In this document: positions 17,941 to 25,673 of the stretch, one piece after another
How the letters are laid out: the number at the start of each line of letters is the position of its first letter
How positions within the stretch are numbered: position 1 is the first letter of the stretch
Source of the DNA: Sphingobacterium sp. SRCM116780
GTDB taxonomy: Bacteria; Bacteroidota; Bacteroidia; Sphingobacteriales; Sphingobacteriaceae
Direction: 5' to 3'
DNA length: 64,000 nucleotides
Assembly (NCBI RefSeq): GCF_021442025.1
Contig: NZ_CP090446.1
Span: forward strand, 3,658,001 to 3,722,000
Translations under genes and position numbers: made by a program
Notes under the pieces: generated by a model
Told to the model about the DNA's origin: nothing
Database searches by the model: none
The model's input: only the letters and a program-made list of their open reading frames with translations

Positions 17941-18324
17941 ATGGAAACACCGAGAAAAGGGAAACATACAGGAGCCCCTGTTACCTACGAATCATCTTTT
18001 AAGATTGCAGTTGCCAGAGAATACCTTGAGGGCAATCTGAGCCAGTCACAGCTTGGGCGTAAACATGGACTTAAGAGTGGCGAGGTGGTTCGCTATTTTG
18101 TCAACTGGTACAAAAAGAACATCGCCCAAATCCATTCAGGCCTTATTTCACCTGACAGCGAGCTGCCGCCTTTAGCATCCAGCAGTCCTGATGAGCAGCT
18201 TCAGGAGGAACTCCGGCTTGCCAGGCTGAAGATTACCGCCCTTGAGATGATGATCCATATTGCAGAGCAGGAGCTGGATATCGATATCCGAAAAAAGTCT
18301 GGTACCAAACCGCCAGTAAAATGA
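17941..18324 (+). CDS. IS3-type transposase OrfA (DNA-binding subunit)
   Basis: A 127-residue protein with an N-terminal helix-turn-helix (VTYESSFKIAVAREYLEG, then NLSQSQLGRKHGL, about 14-46) that would recognise the element ends, and a C-terminal helix rich in Leu and Glu (EQLQEELRLARLKITALEMM) resembling the leucine zipper of IS3 OrfA. It overlaps OrfB by 4 bases (ATGA, 18321-18324), so OrfB is likely made by reinitiation rather than the -1 frameshift common in IS3 elements. Confidence 0.85.
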   Translation: METPRKGKHTGAPVTYESSFKIAVAREYLEGNLSQSQLGRKHGLKSGEVVRYFVNWYKKNIAQIHSGLISPDSELPPLASSSPDEQLQEELRLARLKITALEMMIHIAEQELDIDIRKKSGTKPPVK

Positions 18325-19196
18325 AGGAGATATTTATCAATATTCCCCTGAGTACCATTTGCTCGCTGTTTGGCAGAACAAGACAGTCCTGGTATGAAAT
18401 GAACGCCAGAAGGGACGTTTCGGTGATTCAGGATGGAATGATACTAGAATGGGTCCGGGAAATCAGATCAGTGCTTCCGCGTACAGGATGCGTAAAGCTT
18501 CTTCATATGCTGCAGCAGAACCTCAAAGCGCATCATATTACCATCGGAAGGGATGCTTTTTCCAGGCTGATCAGGGACAATGGCATGCTGATCTATCCCA
18601 AAAGGAGATATGTGACCACCACGATGTCCTACCATCATTACAGGAAATGGCCGGATATGATCAGCCGGGCAAAGCCCCTGATGGCCGAGCAGGTCTGGGT
18701 AAGCGATATTACCTATCTGCGGACAGGCACGGGATTTATCTACCTTTTTCTGATCACAGATGCCTATTCCAGAAAGATCGTAGGCTACCATCTCAGCCAG
18801 TCACTAAAAGCTTCCGGATGCCTATCGGCACTCCAAAAGGCTATAAACGGCAGGGAATATAAGCAAAGGCCGCTGATCCACCACTCGGACAGGGGGATAC
18901 AGTACTGCTGTGATGCCTATGTGGAACTATTGCAGAGAAACCATATCCAGATCAGTATGACTCAATCCGGATCACCCTATGATAATGCAATTGCCGAAAG
19001 GGTAAACGGTATACTGAAAACAGAATTTGAGCTCTATAACACCTTTGAGTCCTATTCAATGGCTATTGAACCGGTGTGCAGAGCGATAGAAAGATACAAT
19101 AATGTCAGACCGCACATGAGCTGTAAAATGATGACACCGGCGCAAAGACATAGTCAGGAAATCACTAAAACAAGAAACAGTACAACCCGATTGTAA
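18321..19196 (+). CDS. IS3-type transposase OrfB (DDE integrase core)
   Basis: The 291-residue catalytic subunit has the rve-type DDE triad: Asp in WVSDITYLRTG, Asp in HHSDRGIQY and Glu in DNAIAERVNGILKTE, followed by YNNVRPHMSC, as in IS3-family transposases. An HTH_21-like segment precedes the core. The frame is intact, so the element may still be active. Codon use (many CTG, GCC and CGG codons) differs from the surrounding AT-rich genes. Confidence 0.92.
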   Translation: MKEIFINIPLSTICSLFGRTRQSWYEMNARRDVSVIQDGMILEWVREIRSVLPRTGCVKLLHMLQQNLKAHHITIGRDAFSRLIRDNGMLIYPKRRYVTTTMSYHHYRKWPDMISRAKPLMAEQVWVSDITYLRTGTGFIYLFLITDAYSRKIVGYHLSQSLKASGCLSALQKAINGREYKQRPLIHHSDRGIQYCCDAYVELLQRNHIQISMTQSGSPYDNAIAERVNGILKTEFELYNTFESYSMAIEPVCRAIERYNNVRPHMSCKMMTPAQRHSQEITKTRNSTTRL

Positions 19197-19311
19197 GGGT
19201 ATACACGGACAAAGAAAAAACAATGTAAGGATATATCCGTATAACTTTTTATAATTGTAAGGATTTAACCGTTTAACTATCCGAATGCTGTAAGGATAAT
19301 TCAGGATAAGA
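19192..19311 (+). repeat. Four tandem 32-bp repeats at the right end of the IS
   Basis: TGTAAGG begins at 19192, 19224, 19256 and 19289, that is at intervals of 32, 32 and 33. Units two and three share a longer consensus, TGTAAGGATWTAWCCGTWTAAC; units one and four are more divergent. The first unit coincides with the right inverted repeat and the OrfB stop codon. They could be extra transposase-binding sites or an older repeat next to which the element inserted. Confidence 0.7.
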
Positions 19312-19329
19312 CACAGTAGGGAGCTGACT

Positions 19330-19362
19330 CGTACCTTGTTCGTACCTTGTTCGTACCTCGTT
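19330..19362 (+). repeat. Three 11-bp tandem repeats (CGTACCTTGTT)
   Basis: Units start at 19330, 19341 and 19352; the third has one change. The complement of CGTACCT recurs at 19379-19385, so part of the block can also fold into a hairpin. Confidence 0.7.
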
Positions 19363-19617
19363 CGAACAAAAACGAATCAGGTACGGTTGAGATACGAATA
19401 AACTATGACTTAGATACGTTTTAAAATTAGTATTGGTTACTAATTTATCCTGTTGTCAATAAGCATATACATGCATACTCCTGTTTGAAGTATAGAGAAT
19501 AGATCAGAAATTTTAATTGATTAAAAAGATTCAGGAAAGAAATGATTAAACAATGTCTTATCTGATGAAAGATTGTGAAGGAGAAGTTGGGTTTATCATG
19601 GAGGATCAGTCAGCATG
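19363..19617. other. Non-coding stretch downstream of the IS
   Basis: Together with the repeats above, about 420 bases between the IS and the nadD terminator hold no credible gene. I see no tRNA or ncRNA signature. It may be the remnant of the sequence interrupted by the insertion. Confidence 0.5.
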
Positions 19618-19651
19618 AAAAAGGGGAAACTTCATGAAGTTTCCCCTTTTT
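19618..19651 (-). terminator. Terminator of the yicC-gmk-nadD operon
   Basis: A 15-bp stem of the form AAAAAGGGGAAACTT paired with its complement, loop CATG. Minus-strand transcription exits into a T-rich tail. It touches the nadD stop codon. Confidence 0.75.
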
Positions 19652-20226
19652 TATGCGTATAGTCCCTTTTTTTCTATAAAATCAATGACTTTATCGGGAG
19701 TATAGAACTTGATGCTTCTTCCCTCCTTAATTGCTTTTCTAAGAAAGGTGGAAGATAATTCCATCATTGGGGTTTCGGTCATCGTTATGGACGCATGTTC
19801 TCTCATCGTACCGCCATTAAATCCTGGTCTTGGATAGACATATATATGATAATCACGTAAGATGATTTCATAGTTTTTCCATTTATTAAACGTTTCCAAA
19901 ATATCTTCTCCCATGATTAAAACAAATTCTTTGGTTGGATATTTTTCCGCCAAATGGGTCAACGTATCAATGGTATACGATGGTTGTGGTAAGCTAAATT
20001 CAATGGAACTTGTTTTTAGGTTCTCCGTATCTTCTATTGCCAAGTTGACCATCTCCAGACGGTCATACATATTTCCTAAGCTTTCCTTCTTTTTGAGCGG
20101 ATTTTGTGGAGAAACGACAAACCAGACTTCGTCCAGTGCTGTATAATTAGCCATATAATTAGCGATAATCAGATGTCCTACATGTATAGGATTGAACGAT
20201 CCAAAGAATAAGCCAATTTTAGCCAT
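19651..20226 (-). CDS. nadD: Nicotinate-nucleotide adenylyltransferase
   Basis: NadD adenylates nicotinate mononucleotide to deamido-NAD, the step after nadA, nadB and nadC products in de novo NAD synthesis. The 191-residue product has the nucleotidyltransferase motif GSFNPIHVGHL (9-19) with HxGH, VSPQNPLKKK, and the C-terminal SSTFLRKAIKEG variant of ISSTxxR. The cytoplasmic enzyme is last in a close-packed run with yicC and gmk (2-base gap). nadA and nadB, flanking the putative origin, supply its pathway. Confidence 0.95.
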   Translation of the reverse strand: MAKIGLFFGSFNPIHVGHLIIANYMANYTALDEVWFVVSPQNPLKKKESLGNMYDRLEMVNLAIEDTENLKTSSIEFSLPQPSYTIDTLTHLAEKYPTKEFVLIMGEDILETFNKWKNYEIILRDYHIYVYPRPGFNGGTMREHASITMTETPMMELSSTFLRKAIKEGRSIKFYTPDKVIDFIEKKGLYA

Positions 20227-20228
20227 TA

Positions 20229-20798
20229 CTATTGATTAAGAAAAACGATTACTATTTTCTCTGCCTCTTCAATCGCAACATCTAAATCATAATTTTTTAA
20301 TATCACGTCGAATTTATCGGCATAAGCTAACTCCGATTCGGCTTTTGCAAATCGTTCTTGCAATTTTTCTTCTGAATCGGTTCCTCTACCACGAAGACGT
20401 TCTTTCAATACCTCTAAAGAAGGAGGTTGTACAAAAATAGCTAAAGCCTGATCTGGGAATTTAGATCGTAAACGCAATCCTCCAATAACATCGATATCAA
20501 AAATGACATGTTTGCCCTGTGCCCAAATACGCTCTACTTCGGAACGTAAGGTACCATAGAATGTACCAGAATACACTTCTTCAAATTCGATAAACTCTTT
20601 TTTAGCTATTTTATGTAAGAAGCTCTCTTTTGAGATAAAGTAATAATCTTTGCCATCCACTTCTTCTCCACGAGGCTCTCTTGTGCTTGCTGAAATAGAA
20701 AATTCCAACTTATCACCATGTTTACCTAATAGATGTTTTACAATTGTTGTTTTACCTGCTCCTGATGGTGCCGAGAATATAATTAACTTACCTGCCAT
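20229..20798 (-). CDS. gmk: Guanylate kinase
   Basis: Phosphorylates GMP to GDP with ATP. The 189-residue product has the P-loop SAPSGAGKTTIVKHLL (9-24), the GMP-binding STREPRGEEVDGKDYYF, EFEEVYSGTFYGT, and the lid region RLRGRGTDSEEKLQERF. Length is typical. It lies 2 bases from yicC and 2 bases from nadD, an order seen widely in Bacteroidota. Confidence 0.97.
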   Translation of the reverse strand: MAGKLIIFSAPSGAGKTTIVKHLLGKHGDKLEFSISASTREPRGEEVDGKDYYFISKESFLHKIAKKEFIEFEEVYSGTFYGTLRSEVERIWAQGKHVIFDIDVIGGLRLRSKFPDQALAIFVQPPSLEVLKERLRGRGTDSEEKLQERFAKAESELAYADKFDVILKNYDLDVAIEEAEKIVIVFLNQ

Positions 20799-20800
20799 TC

Positions 20801-21676
20801 TTATAATACGTTGAGCAATTGCTCTTTAATTTTTTCTAATTCTTCTTTCATCTTCACCACGATTTGTTGAACGCCTGCGTGATTGGCTTTTGAACCTAAC
20901 GTATTGATCTCTCTTCCCATTTCTTGAGAAATAAATCCCAGTTTTTTTCCGTTAGAGTCTGAGGCTGTTAATGCTTTTTGGAAATAATTACAATGCGAAC
21001 GTAATCTTACTTTCTCTTCGGTAATATCCAATTTATCAATATAGAAAATCAGTTCTTGTTCAAAGCGATTCTTATCGACATTTTTTTTGCCAACAGCTTC
21101 ATCCAGATAATGACTGATACGTTCTCGGATTAAAGGGATACGATCCATTTCTACGGACTCTACTTCGGTCATATAGCTTAAAATTAACTCCACTCTATCT
21201 GATAAATCTTTTGAAAGTACGGCTCCCTCATCTGCTCTAAATATATTGAAGTTATCTACCGCAGCGTAGAATGCGTCTAACAATAATGTAGATTCTTCTT
21301 CGTCGACCTCTTCATCTTTGTTCGCAATTACTTCTGGCATATTTAACGCCAATTCAAACAGAGAAACTTGTTTGTCTCCTAGTTCAAAAGCAATTTGTTG
21401 TAATTGTGTATAGTATTTTTTTAGCAGGTCGGCATTGATGGTTGAAGCTTTTGCTGTTTGATCGGCGTATTCAACATTGACGCTCAGATTAACTTTACCT
21501 CTTTCAATGAGTTTACTACACGCTGTACGTAAAGTAGATTCTTTATCTGAAACCGCTTTGGGTAAACGCAGATTTAGTTCAAGAAATTTAGAATTCAAGG
21601 ATTTTATTTCGACACTGTATTTAACTTTTCCATTGTCTTTTACAGCTGTGCCGTATCCTGTCATTGATTTTATCAT
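20801..21676 (-). CDS. YicC family endoribonuclease-like protein
   Basis: The start MIKSMTGYG at 21676 is preferred because the family begins with this motif; an in-frame ATG at 21700 would add eight unrelated residues. The product (291 residues) has the N-terminal YicC domain with EIKSLNSKFLELNLRLPK and the C-terminal DUF1732 domain ending with EMGREINTLGSKANHAGVQ and VVKMKEELEKIKEQ. YicC proteins have been linked to RNA decay and stationary-phase fitness in E. coli. It heads the yicC-gmk-nadD operon. Confidence 0.92.
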   Translation of the reverse strand: MIKSMTGYGTAVKDNGKVKYSVEIKSLNSKFLELNLRLPKAVSDKESTLRTACSKLIERGKVNLSVNVEYADQTAKASTINADLLKKYYTQLQQIAFELGDKQVSLFELALNMPEVIANKDEEVDEEESTLLLDAFYAAVDNFNIFRADEGAVLSKDLSDRVELILSYMTEVESVEMDRIPLIRERISHYLDEAVGKKNVDKNRFEQELIFYIDKLDITEEKVRLRSHCNYFQKALTASDSNGKKLGFISQEMGREINTLGSKANHAGVQQIVVKMKEELEKIKEQLLNVL

Positions 21677-21734
21677 ATGCAAAGGTAAGAAACATTCCAA
21701 TATTGCATAATATCAGGGCTATAAATTGATTAAT

Positions 21735-22304
21735 TTACCAATCATGCTTGGCAATAATGACACATAAATAACTTTCTGAACCAGACTTTCTCTTTACGGT
21801 TACAAATCCAATACCAATATCCGATAAGGAAGAATTCCACTCATCCATGCCCAATAAATGTTTTCGATGATGATAGCCAGGAGATTCTTTGCCAATAATC
21901 AACCCTCGAATTCCTGCTTCTGCAGTAGGCCAATTCCAGGCAATAGATTCGAAATTATTTGCTTTCTTGTTTTTAAGCCAGTTGACATTTAAATCATATC
22001 CAGCTTGTTCAATATAGTAATTAACGCCTATGCCTTCGGGACTGACATGATCAAAATAATCGCGCTCTGCCATATCTTTTGCTCTAAACTCAGCAACTTT
22101 TGCTAGATCTTTATTCCAAACCAAATTCTTTCGTGTGATCTTATCCAGGTCGAATAAATCGAGCTTCTTTTTAAATTTTTTCGGATTTTCCCGAATCTTA
22201 TTCAGCAGTTCAAAAGCCGCTTTCGCTTGTTTCTTTTCTACACGAATTTGTGCCGATGAAAATAAAAATAAGGTGCTTAAGCAAAAAATAATAAGGTACT
22301 TCAT
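21735..22304 (-). CDS. Secreted CAP (SCP-like) domain protein
   Basis: The start MKYLIIF at 22304 yields a normal signal peptide (IIFCLSTLFLFSSAQ); the frame extends to 22394 but the extra 30 residues lack any signal character. The mature CAP domain has LLNKIRENP, LVWNKDLAKVAEFRAKDM, DYFDHVSPEG, NFESIAWNW and HHRKHLLG, matching the CAP cavity His and Glu residues. Function is unknown; bacterial CAP proteins are exported and often bind cell envelope or ions. It seems to be a single-gene unit. Confidence 0.85.
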   Translation of the reverse strand: MKYLIIFCLSTLFLFSSAQIRVEKKQAKAAFELLNKIRENPKKFKKKLDLFDLDKITRKNLVWNKDLAKVAEFRAKDMAERDYFDHVSPEGIGVNYYIEQAGYDLNVNWLKNKKANNFESIAWNWPTAEAGIRGLIIGKESPGYHHRKHLLGMDEWNSSLSDIGIGFVTVKRKSGSESYLCVIIAKHDW

Positions 22305-22489
22305 AAAAAAAACTCTTGGAGTAAAAAGACTTTGATCTGATGAATTCGTTAACGTTGTTTTTAATTTTTTATTTGTTGCTACCTGAAGGAGCACAGGAAA
22401 TAATCAAACGAAAATAATCGTGAAGATGATCATTATAAAATTTTATTGCGCGTTTTTGCTCATCGATAAAGAACAAATCTATTTTAAAC

Positions 22490-22519
22490 AAAAAAAAGGA
22501 AGTTTTAGGCTTCCTTTTT
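22490..22519 (-). terminator. Probable terminator of the dnaN-dedA unit
   Basis: An AAAAAAAGGAAG/CTTCCTTTTT stem with a 7-base loop overlaps the stop of the DedA gene; the minus-strand RNA exits through a U tract. Confidence 0.55.
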
Positions 22520-23164
22520 CTTTTTAAATTTTTCTTTTGCCACTTCGAAAACAATGGGTAGTATCGATACAGCAATAATGAGTAACACCACTTTTGAGAA
22601 ATTATCTCTGACGATTGGGATATTTCCTAAAAAGTATCCCGCTAAGGTAATTCCCACGACCCACAGAAATCCTCCTATAATGTTGTAGGTAATAAAAGTC
22701 CCGTAATTCATCTTTCCTATGCCTCCAACAAATGGTGCCAATGTTCTTACAATAGGAACAAAACGAGCAATTACGATCGTTTTACTTCCATATTTTTCAT
22801 AAAATGAATGTGTCTTTTGAATTTGTTCGTCTTTGATGACTTGCTTACCAAAAAGTTTAAATTGGGTAAGCCTCATTCCAAATCGCTTGCCAATAGCATA
22901 ATTAAGCGAATCTCCACCAACAGCAGCGACCAATAGAATAAGAATCATCAGCCCAATATTAAGTTCATTCGGCTGAGCGGCTAACATCCCTGCTGCAAAA
23001 AGCAAAGAATCTCCAGGTAAAAATGGCATGACTACAACACCTGTTTCCACAAAAATAATGAGAAATAGAATGAGGTAAGTCCAAGTCTTATAATCATTTA
23101 CTATTTCTAATAAATGCTTATCAATATGAAGAATAAAATCTATGATATGCGTGATGATGTCCAA
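22505..23164 (-). CDS. DedA family (VTT domain) membrane protein
   Basis: A 219-residue polytopic inner-membrane protein with the DedA hallmark segments FVETGVVVMPFLPGDSLLF, GDSLNYAIGKRFG and FYEKYGSKTIVIARFVPIVR followed by the re-entrant APFVGGIGKMNYGTF. DedA/VTT proteins act in lipid scrambling or undecaprenyl-phosphate recycling; which one applies here is unknown. The C terminus is basic (KEKFKKKKEA). It follows dnaN by 11 bases. Confidence 0.93.
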   Translation of the reverse strand: MDIITHIIDFILHIDKHLLEIVNDYKTWTYLILFLIIFVETGVVVMPFLPGDSLLFAAGMLAAQPNELNIGLMILILLVAAVGGDSLNYAIGKRFGMRLTQFKLFGKQVIKDEQIQKTHSFYEKYGSKTIVIARFVPIVRTLAPFVGGIGKMNYGTFITYNIIGGFLWVVGITLAGYFLGNIPIVRDNFSKVVLLIIAVSILPIVFEVAKEKFKKKKEA

Positions 23165-23175
23165 AACAGTTTCAA

Positions 23176-24300
23176 TTAACCAATATTATTTAACATAACC
23201 GGCATCACCAGCATTAAGATATCTTCATTTTCTTCTGCTACTGCTGGAATTAATAGACCTGCGCGATTAGCGGTACTCATTTCAATGATCACTTCTTCAC
23301 TTGATAAGTTATTCAACATCTCCACTAAAAATTTAGCATTGAATCCAATCTCCATATCATCTCCTTCAAATTGACATCCCAATCGCTCGTGAGCTTCATT
23401 AGAAAAATCCAAATCTTCTGCAGAAATGTTCAATTCGCTACCTGAAATTTTCAACCTTACCTGGTGTGTTGTTTTATTTGCAAAAATAACAACACGACGT
23501 AGGGTATTTAAAAACAATAAACGGTCAACAGTTAATTTATTTGGATTTACTTGTGGAATAACCGCTTCGTAATCTGGGTAACGCTCATCTATTAAACGGC
23601 AAATCAAATTAATATTACCGAAACTAAAAAATGCATTTGTCGAATTATATTCAATCGAAACATTCACATCTTCAGAAGGTAAAGACGATTTTAATAATGA
23701 TAAAGCCTTTTTAGGAAGAATCAATGATGCAGGTTTCTCAACGCCAATATCTGAACGTCTATAACGAACCAATTTATGTGCATCTGTAGATACGAAAGTA
23801 ACGGATTTATCTCCCAATTGAACCAAAACACCTGACATCGCTGGTCTCAGTTCATCATTACTAACAGCAAAAATAGTTTTACTAATTGCTTCAGCTAGTA
23901 TCGGAGCTGGCATACTTACAGTATGCGCATTATCGATAACTGGAATTTTAGGGAAATCTTCAGGATTTTCACCGCTCAATTTATATTTTCCATCTCCAGC
24001 GCTAATTTCAATCGCTAAGGTATGATTATCGACAAAAAAGGCAACGGGCTGATCTGGTAATGTTTTTAATGTTTCAATTAAAATTTTAGAAGGCATCGCA
24101 ACTTTTCCTTCTTCCTTTGCCTCAATTTGCAAGGATGTAACCATACTTGTTTGCAAATCTGTTGCAGAAATCGTTAACGTATTGTCTTTTATTTCGAAAA
24201 GAAAGTTCTCTAAAATAGGTAGAACAGTACTACTACTTGAAGCACCATTAATAGCTTGAAGTTGTTTTAATAAAATCGATGTGGATACTATAAATCTCAT
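23176..24300 (-). CDS. dnaN: DNA polymerase III beta subunit (sliding clamp)
   Basis: The 374-residue ring-forming clamp that tethers polymerase to DNA. It opens MRFIVSTSILLKQLQAING, and contains PTLENFLFEI-like PILENFLFEI, PSKILIETLK, FVSTDAHKLVRYRR, RLIDERYPDYEAVIP and a C-terminal AGLLIPAVAEENEDILMLVMPVML. All three clamp domains are present. It is about 5.6 kb from dnaA, on the same strand, and not in the dnaA-dnaN order of many bacteria. Confidence 0.97.
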   Translation of the reverse strand: MRFIVSTSILLKQLQAINGASSSSTVLPILENFLFEIKDNTLTISATDLQTSMVTSLQIEAKEEGKVAMPSKILIETLKTLPDQPVAFFVDNHTLAIEISAGDGKYKLSGENPEDFPKIPVIDNAHTVSMPAPILAEAISKTIFAVSNDELRPAMSGVLVQLGDKSVTFVSTDAHKLVRYRRSDIGVEKPASLILPKKALSLLKSSLPSEDVNVSIEYNSTNAFFSFGNINLICRLIDERYPDYEAVIPQVNPNKLTVDRLLFLNTLRRVVIFANKTTHQVRLKISGSELNISAEDLDFSNEAHERLGCQFEGDDMEIGFNAKFLVEMLNNLSSEEVIIEMSTANRAGLLIPAVAEENEDILMLVMPVMLNNIG

Positions 24301-24497
24301 TTCCTAAAATTATGAATTATATCTGCAATATTACACAAAAGAATCTAGATTTTTTAACGCCCGATGATCAAATAATGGAAAGACGTATGGAAACTAATTC
24401 ATACAATTTATAGGATTAGTAGATTGATTTTCAGCAAAATTATGCTTGTTTTATACAATAATATTTTGTTTATAAATAAATGCTGTCGATTATTTGT

Positions 24498-24505
24498 TAC
24501 ATTTG
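24498..24505 (+). promoter_or_regulatory. -7 element TACATTTG upstream of the delta' gene
   Basis: Exact fit to TAnnTTTG, 19 bases before the ATG at 24525. No well-spaced -33 TTTG is seen, although TTTG occurs at 24465-24468. Confidence 0.4.
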
Positions 24506-24524
24506 TATAGATTAGCAATAGTAT

Positions 24525-25667
24525 ATGCAATTTAAAGAAATAATTGGACATGATTTAATTAAAGCTCATTTGATCAACACTGTTCGTGAAAATCGTGTGA
24601 GTCATGCACAATTATTTTTAGGCTCTGAAGGATCTGGATCTCTCGCTCTGGCTGTAGCATATGCGCAATATATTAATTGCGAAAATAAGCTTGAAAACGA
24701 TAGTTGTGCGACTTGTTCCTCTTGTTTAAAATATCAGAAACTTATTCATCCAGATTTACATTTCTCCTATCCATTTATTGCTAAACACAAGGAAGATAGT
24801 GCCTCGACATTTATGGAGAGTTGGCGTAAAGCTTTTTTAAGCAATCCATATTTGAACTTAGAAAATTGGCGTCAACAATTGGATGCTGAAAATAAACAAG
24901 TCAATATCAATATTGCTGAAGCACATGAAATAATCAAAAAATTAAGTCTAAAGGCTTTTGAAGCTGAATATAAGGTTTTGATTATGTGGTTACCAGAATA
25001 TCTAGAAAAGGAAGGAAATGCCTTATTAAAATTGATTGAAGAACCTCCTGAAAAGACATTATTTCTACTGGTTGCCGAAAATCAAGATAAAATATTGAAT
25101 ACATTAATTTCGAGAACACAGCTTATAAAAATAAATAAGTTAAGCCATCAAGAAATTGCATCATATTTAATCAACAACAAACACGTTGACCCAAAAGATG
25201 CGAATGAAATTGCCTTTATCGCTGATGGCAATATGCAAGAGGCATTAAATATGATCGATACAGAAACAAATGATCATTTTACTTTATTGGTAACTTGGTT
25301 ACGACTTATCGTTCAAGATTCGGGATTGAATATCATCAGCATTTGTGATGAGGAATTAGCGAAGCTAGGAAGGGAAAATCAAAAAAGCTTTTTGATGTAT
25401 GCCATTAATATCATGCGCCAGATTGTTTTAATAAAACAAGATCTCGCTAGTTTAGTCTTTCTTCCAGCACAGGAACTTGATTTTGTAAGCAAGTTTGCTG
25501 TTCATTATAGCCTTGAACAAATTGAGGAGACAATCAATTTGTTTGAAACAACACATTATAGTGTAGAAAGAAATGCAAATCCTAAAATATTATTTTTAGA
25601 TTTATCTTTGCAATTAGTATTAATGTTTAAATACAAAACGTTTCCGAAAGGAACTCAATATATATAG
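24525..25667 (+). CDS. holB: DNA polymerase III delta' subunit (clamp loader)
   Basis: A 380-residue AAA+ clamp-loader subunit. The P-loop position reads GSEGSGSLALA and lacks the GKT lysine, as expected for the non-hydrolysing delta' subunit. A four-cysteine zinc module follows (Cys52, 61, 64, 67), then the DP-like box and EGNALLKLIEEPPEKTLFLL, a strong family signature, plus NTLISRTQ near the SRC position. Named holB by analogy with E. coli. It precedes ricT by 6 bases, an order typical for Bacteroidota. Confidence 0.9.
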   Translation: MQFKEIIGHDLIKAHLINTVRENRVSHAQLFLGSEGSGSLALAVAYAQYINCENKLENDSCATCSSCLKYQKLIHPDLHFSYPFIAKHKEDSASTFMESWRKAFLSNPYLNLENWRQQLDAENKQVNINIAEAHEIIKKLSLKAFEAEYKVLIMWLPEYLEKEGNALLKLIEEPPEKTLFLLVAENQDKILNTLISRTQLIKINKLSHQEIASYLINNKHVDPKDANEIAFIADGNMQEALNMIDTETNDHFTLLVTWLRLIVQDSGLNIISICDEELAKLGRENQKSFLMYAINIMRQIVLIKQDLASLVFLPAQELDFVSKFAVHYSLEQIEETINLFETTHYSVERNANPKILFLDLSLQLVLMFKYKTFPKGTQYI

Positions 25668-25673
25668 AAAACT

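Larger units (their letters stand above)
17900..19201 (+). mobile_element. IS3-family-type insertion sequence
   Basis: Two overlapping transposase genes lie between matching inverted ends: TACCCTTACA at 17900-17909 and its complement TGTAAGGGTA at 19192-19201, with ATCGG just inside each end. The exact outer boundary and the target duplication are not clear; the true ends may lie a little further out. The coding DNA is visibly richer in G and C than the neighbouring genes, which points to recent arrival from a different host. The right-hand inverted repeat contains the OrfB stop codon and is the first of four 32-bp repeats. Confidence 0.75.

Noticed and set aside
18449..18862. Plus-strand frame inside OrfB in another phase
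   Set aside because: It is a shadow of the GC-richer transposase gene; OrfB has the DDE motifs.
19192..19362. Possible CRISPR array formed by the 32-bp and 11-bp repeats
   Set aside because: Repeats are contiguous and degenerate with no unique spacers of even length, and no cas gene is near.
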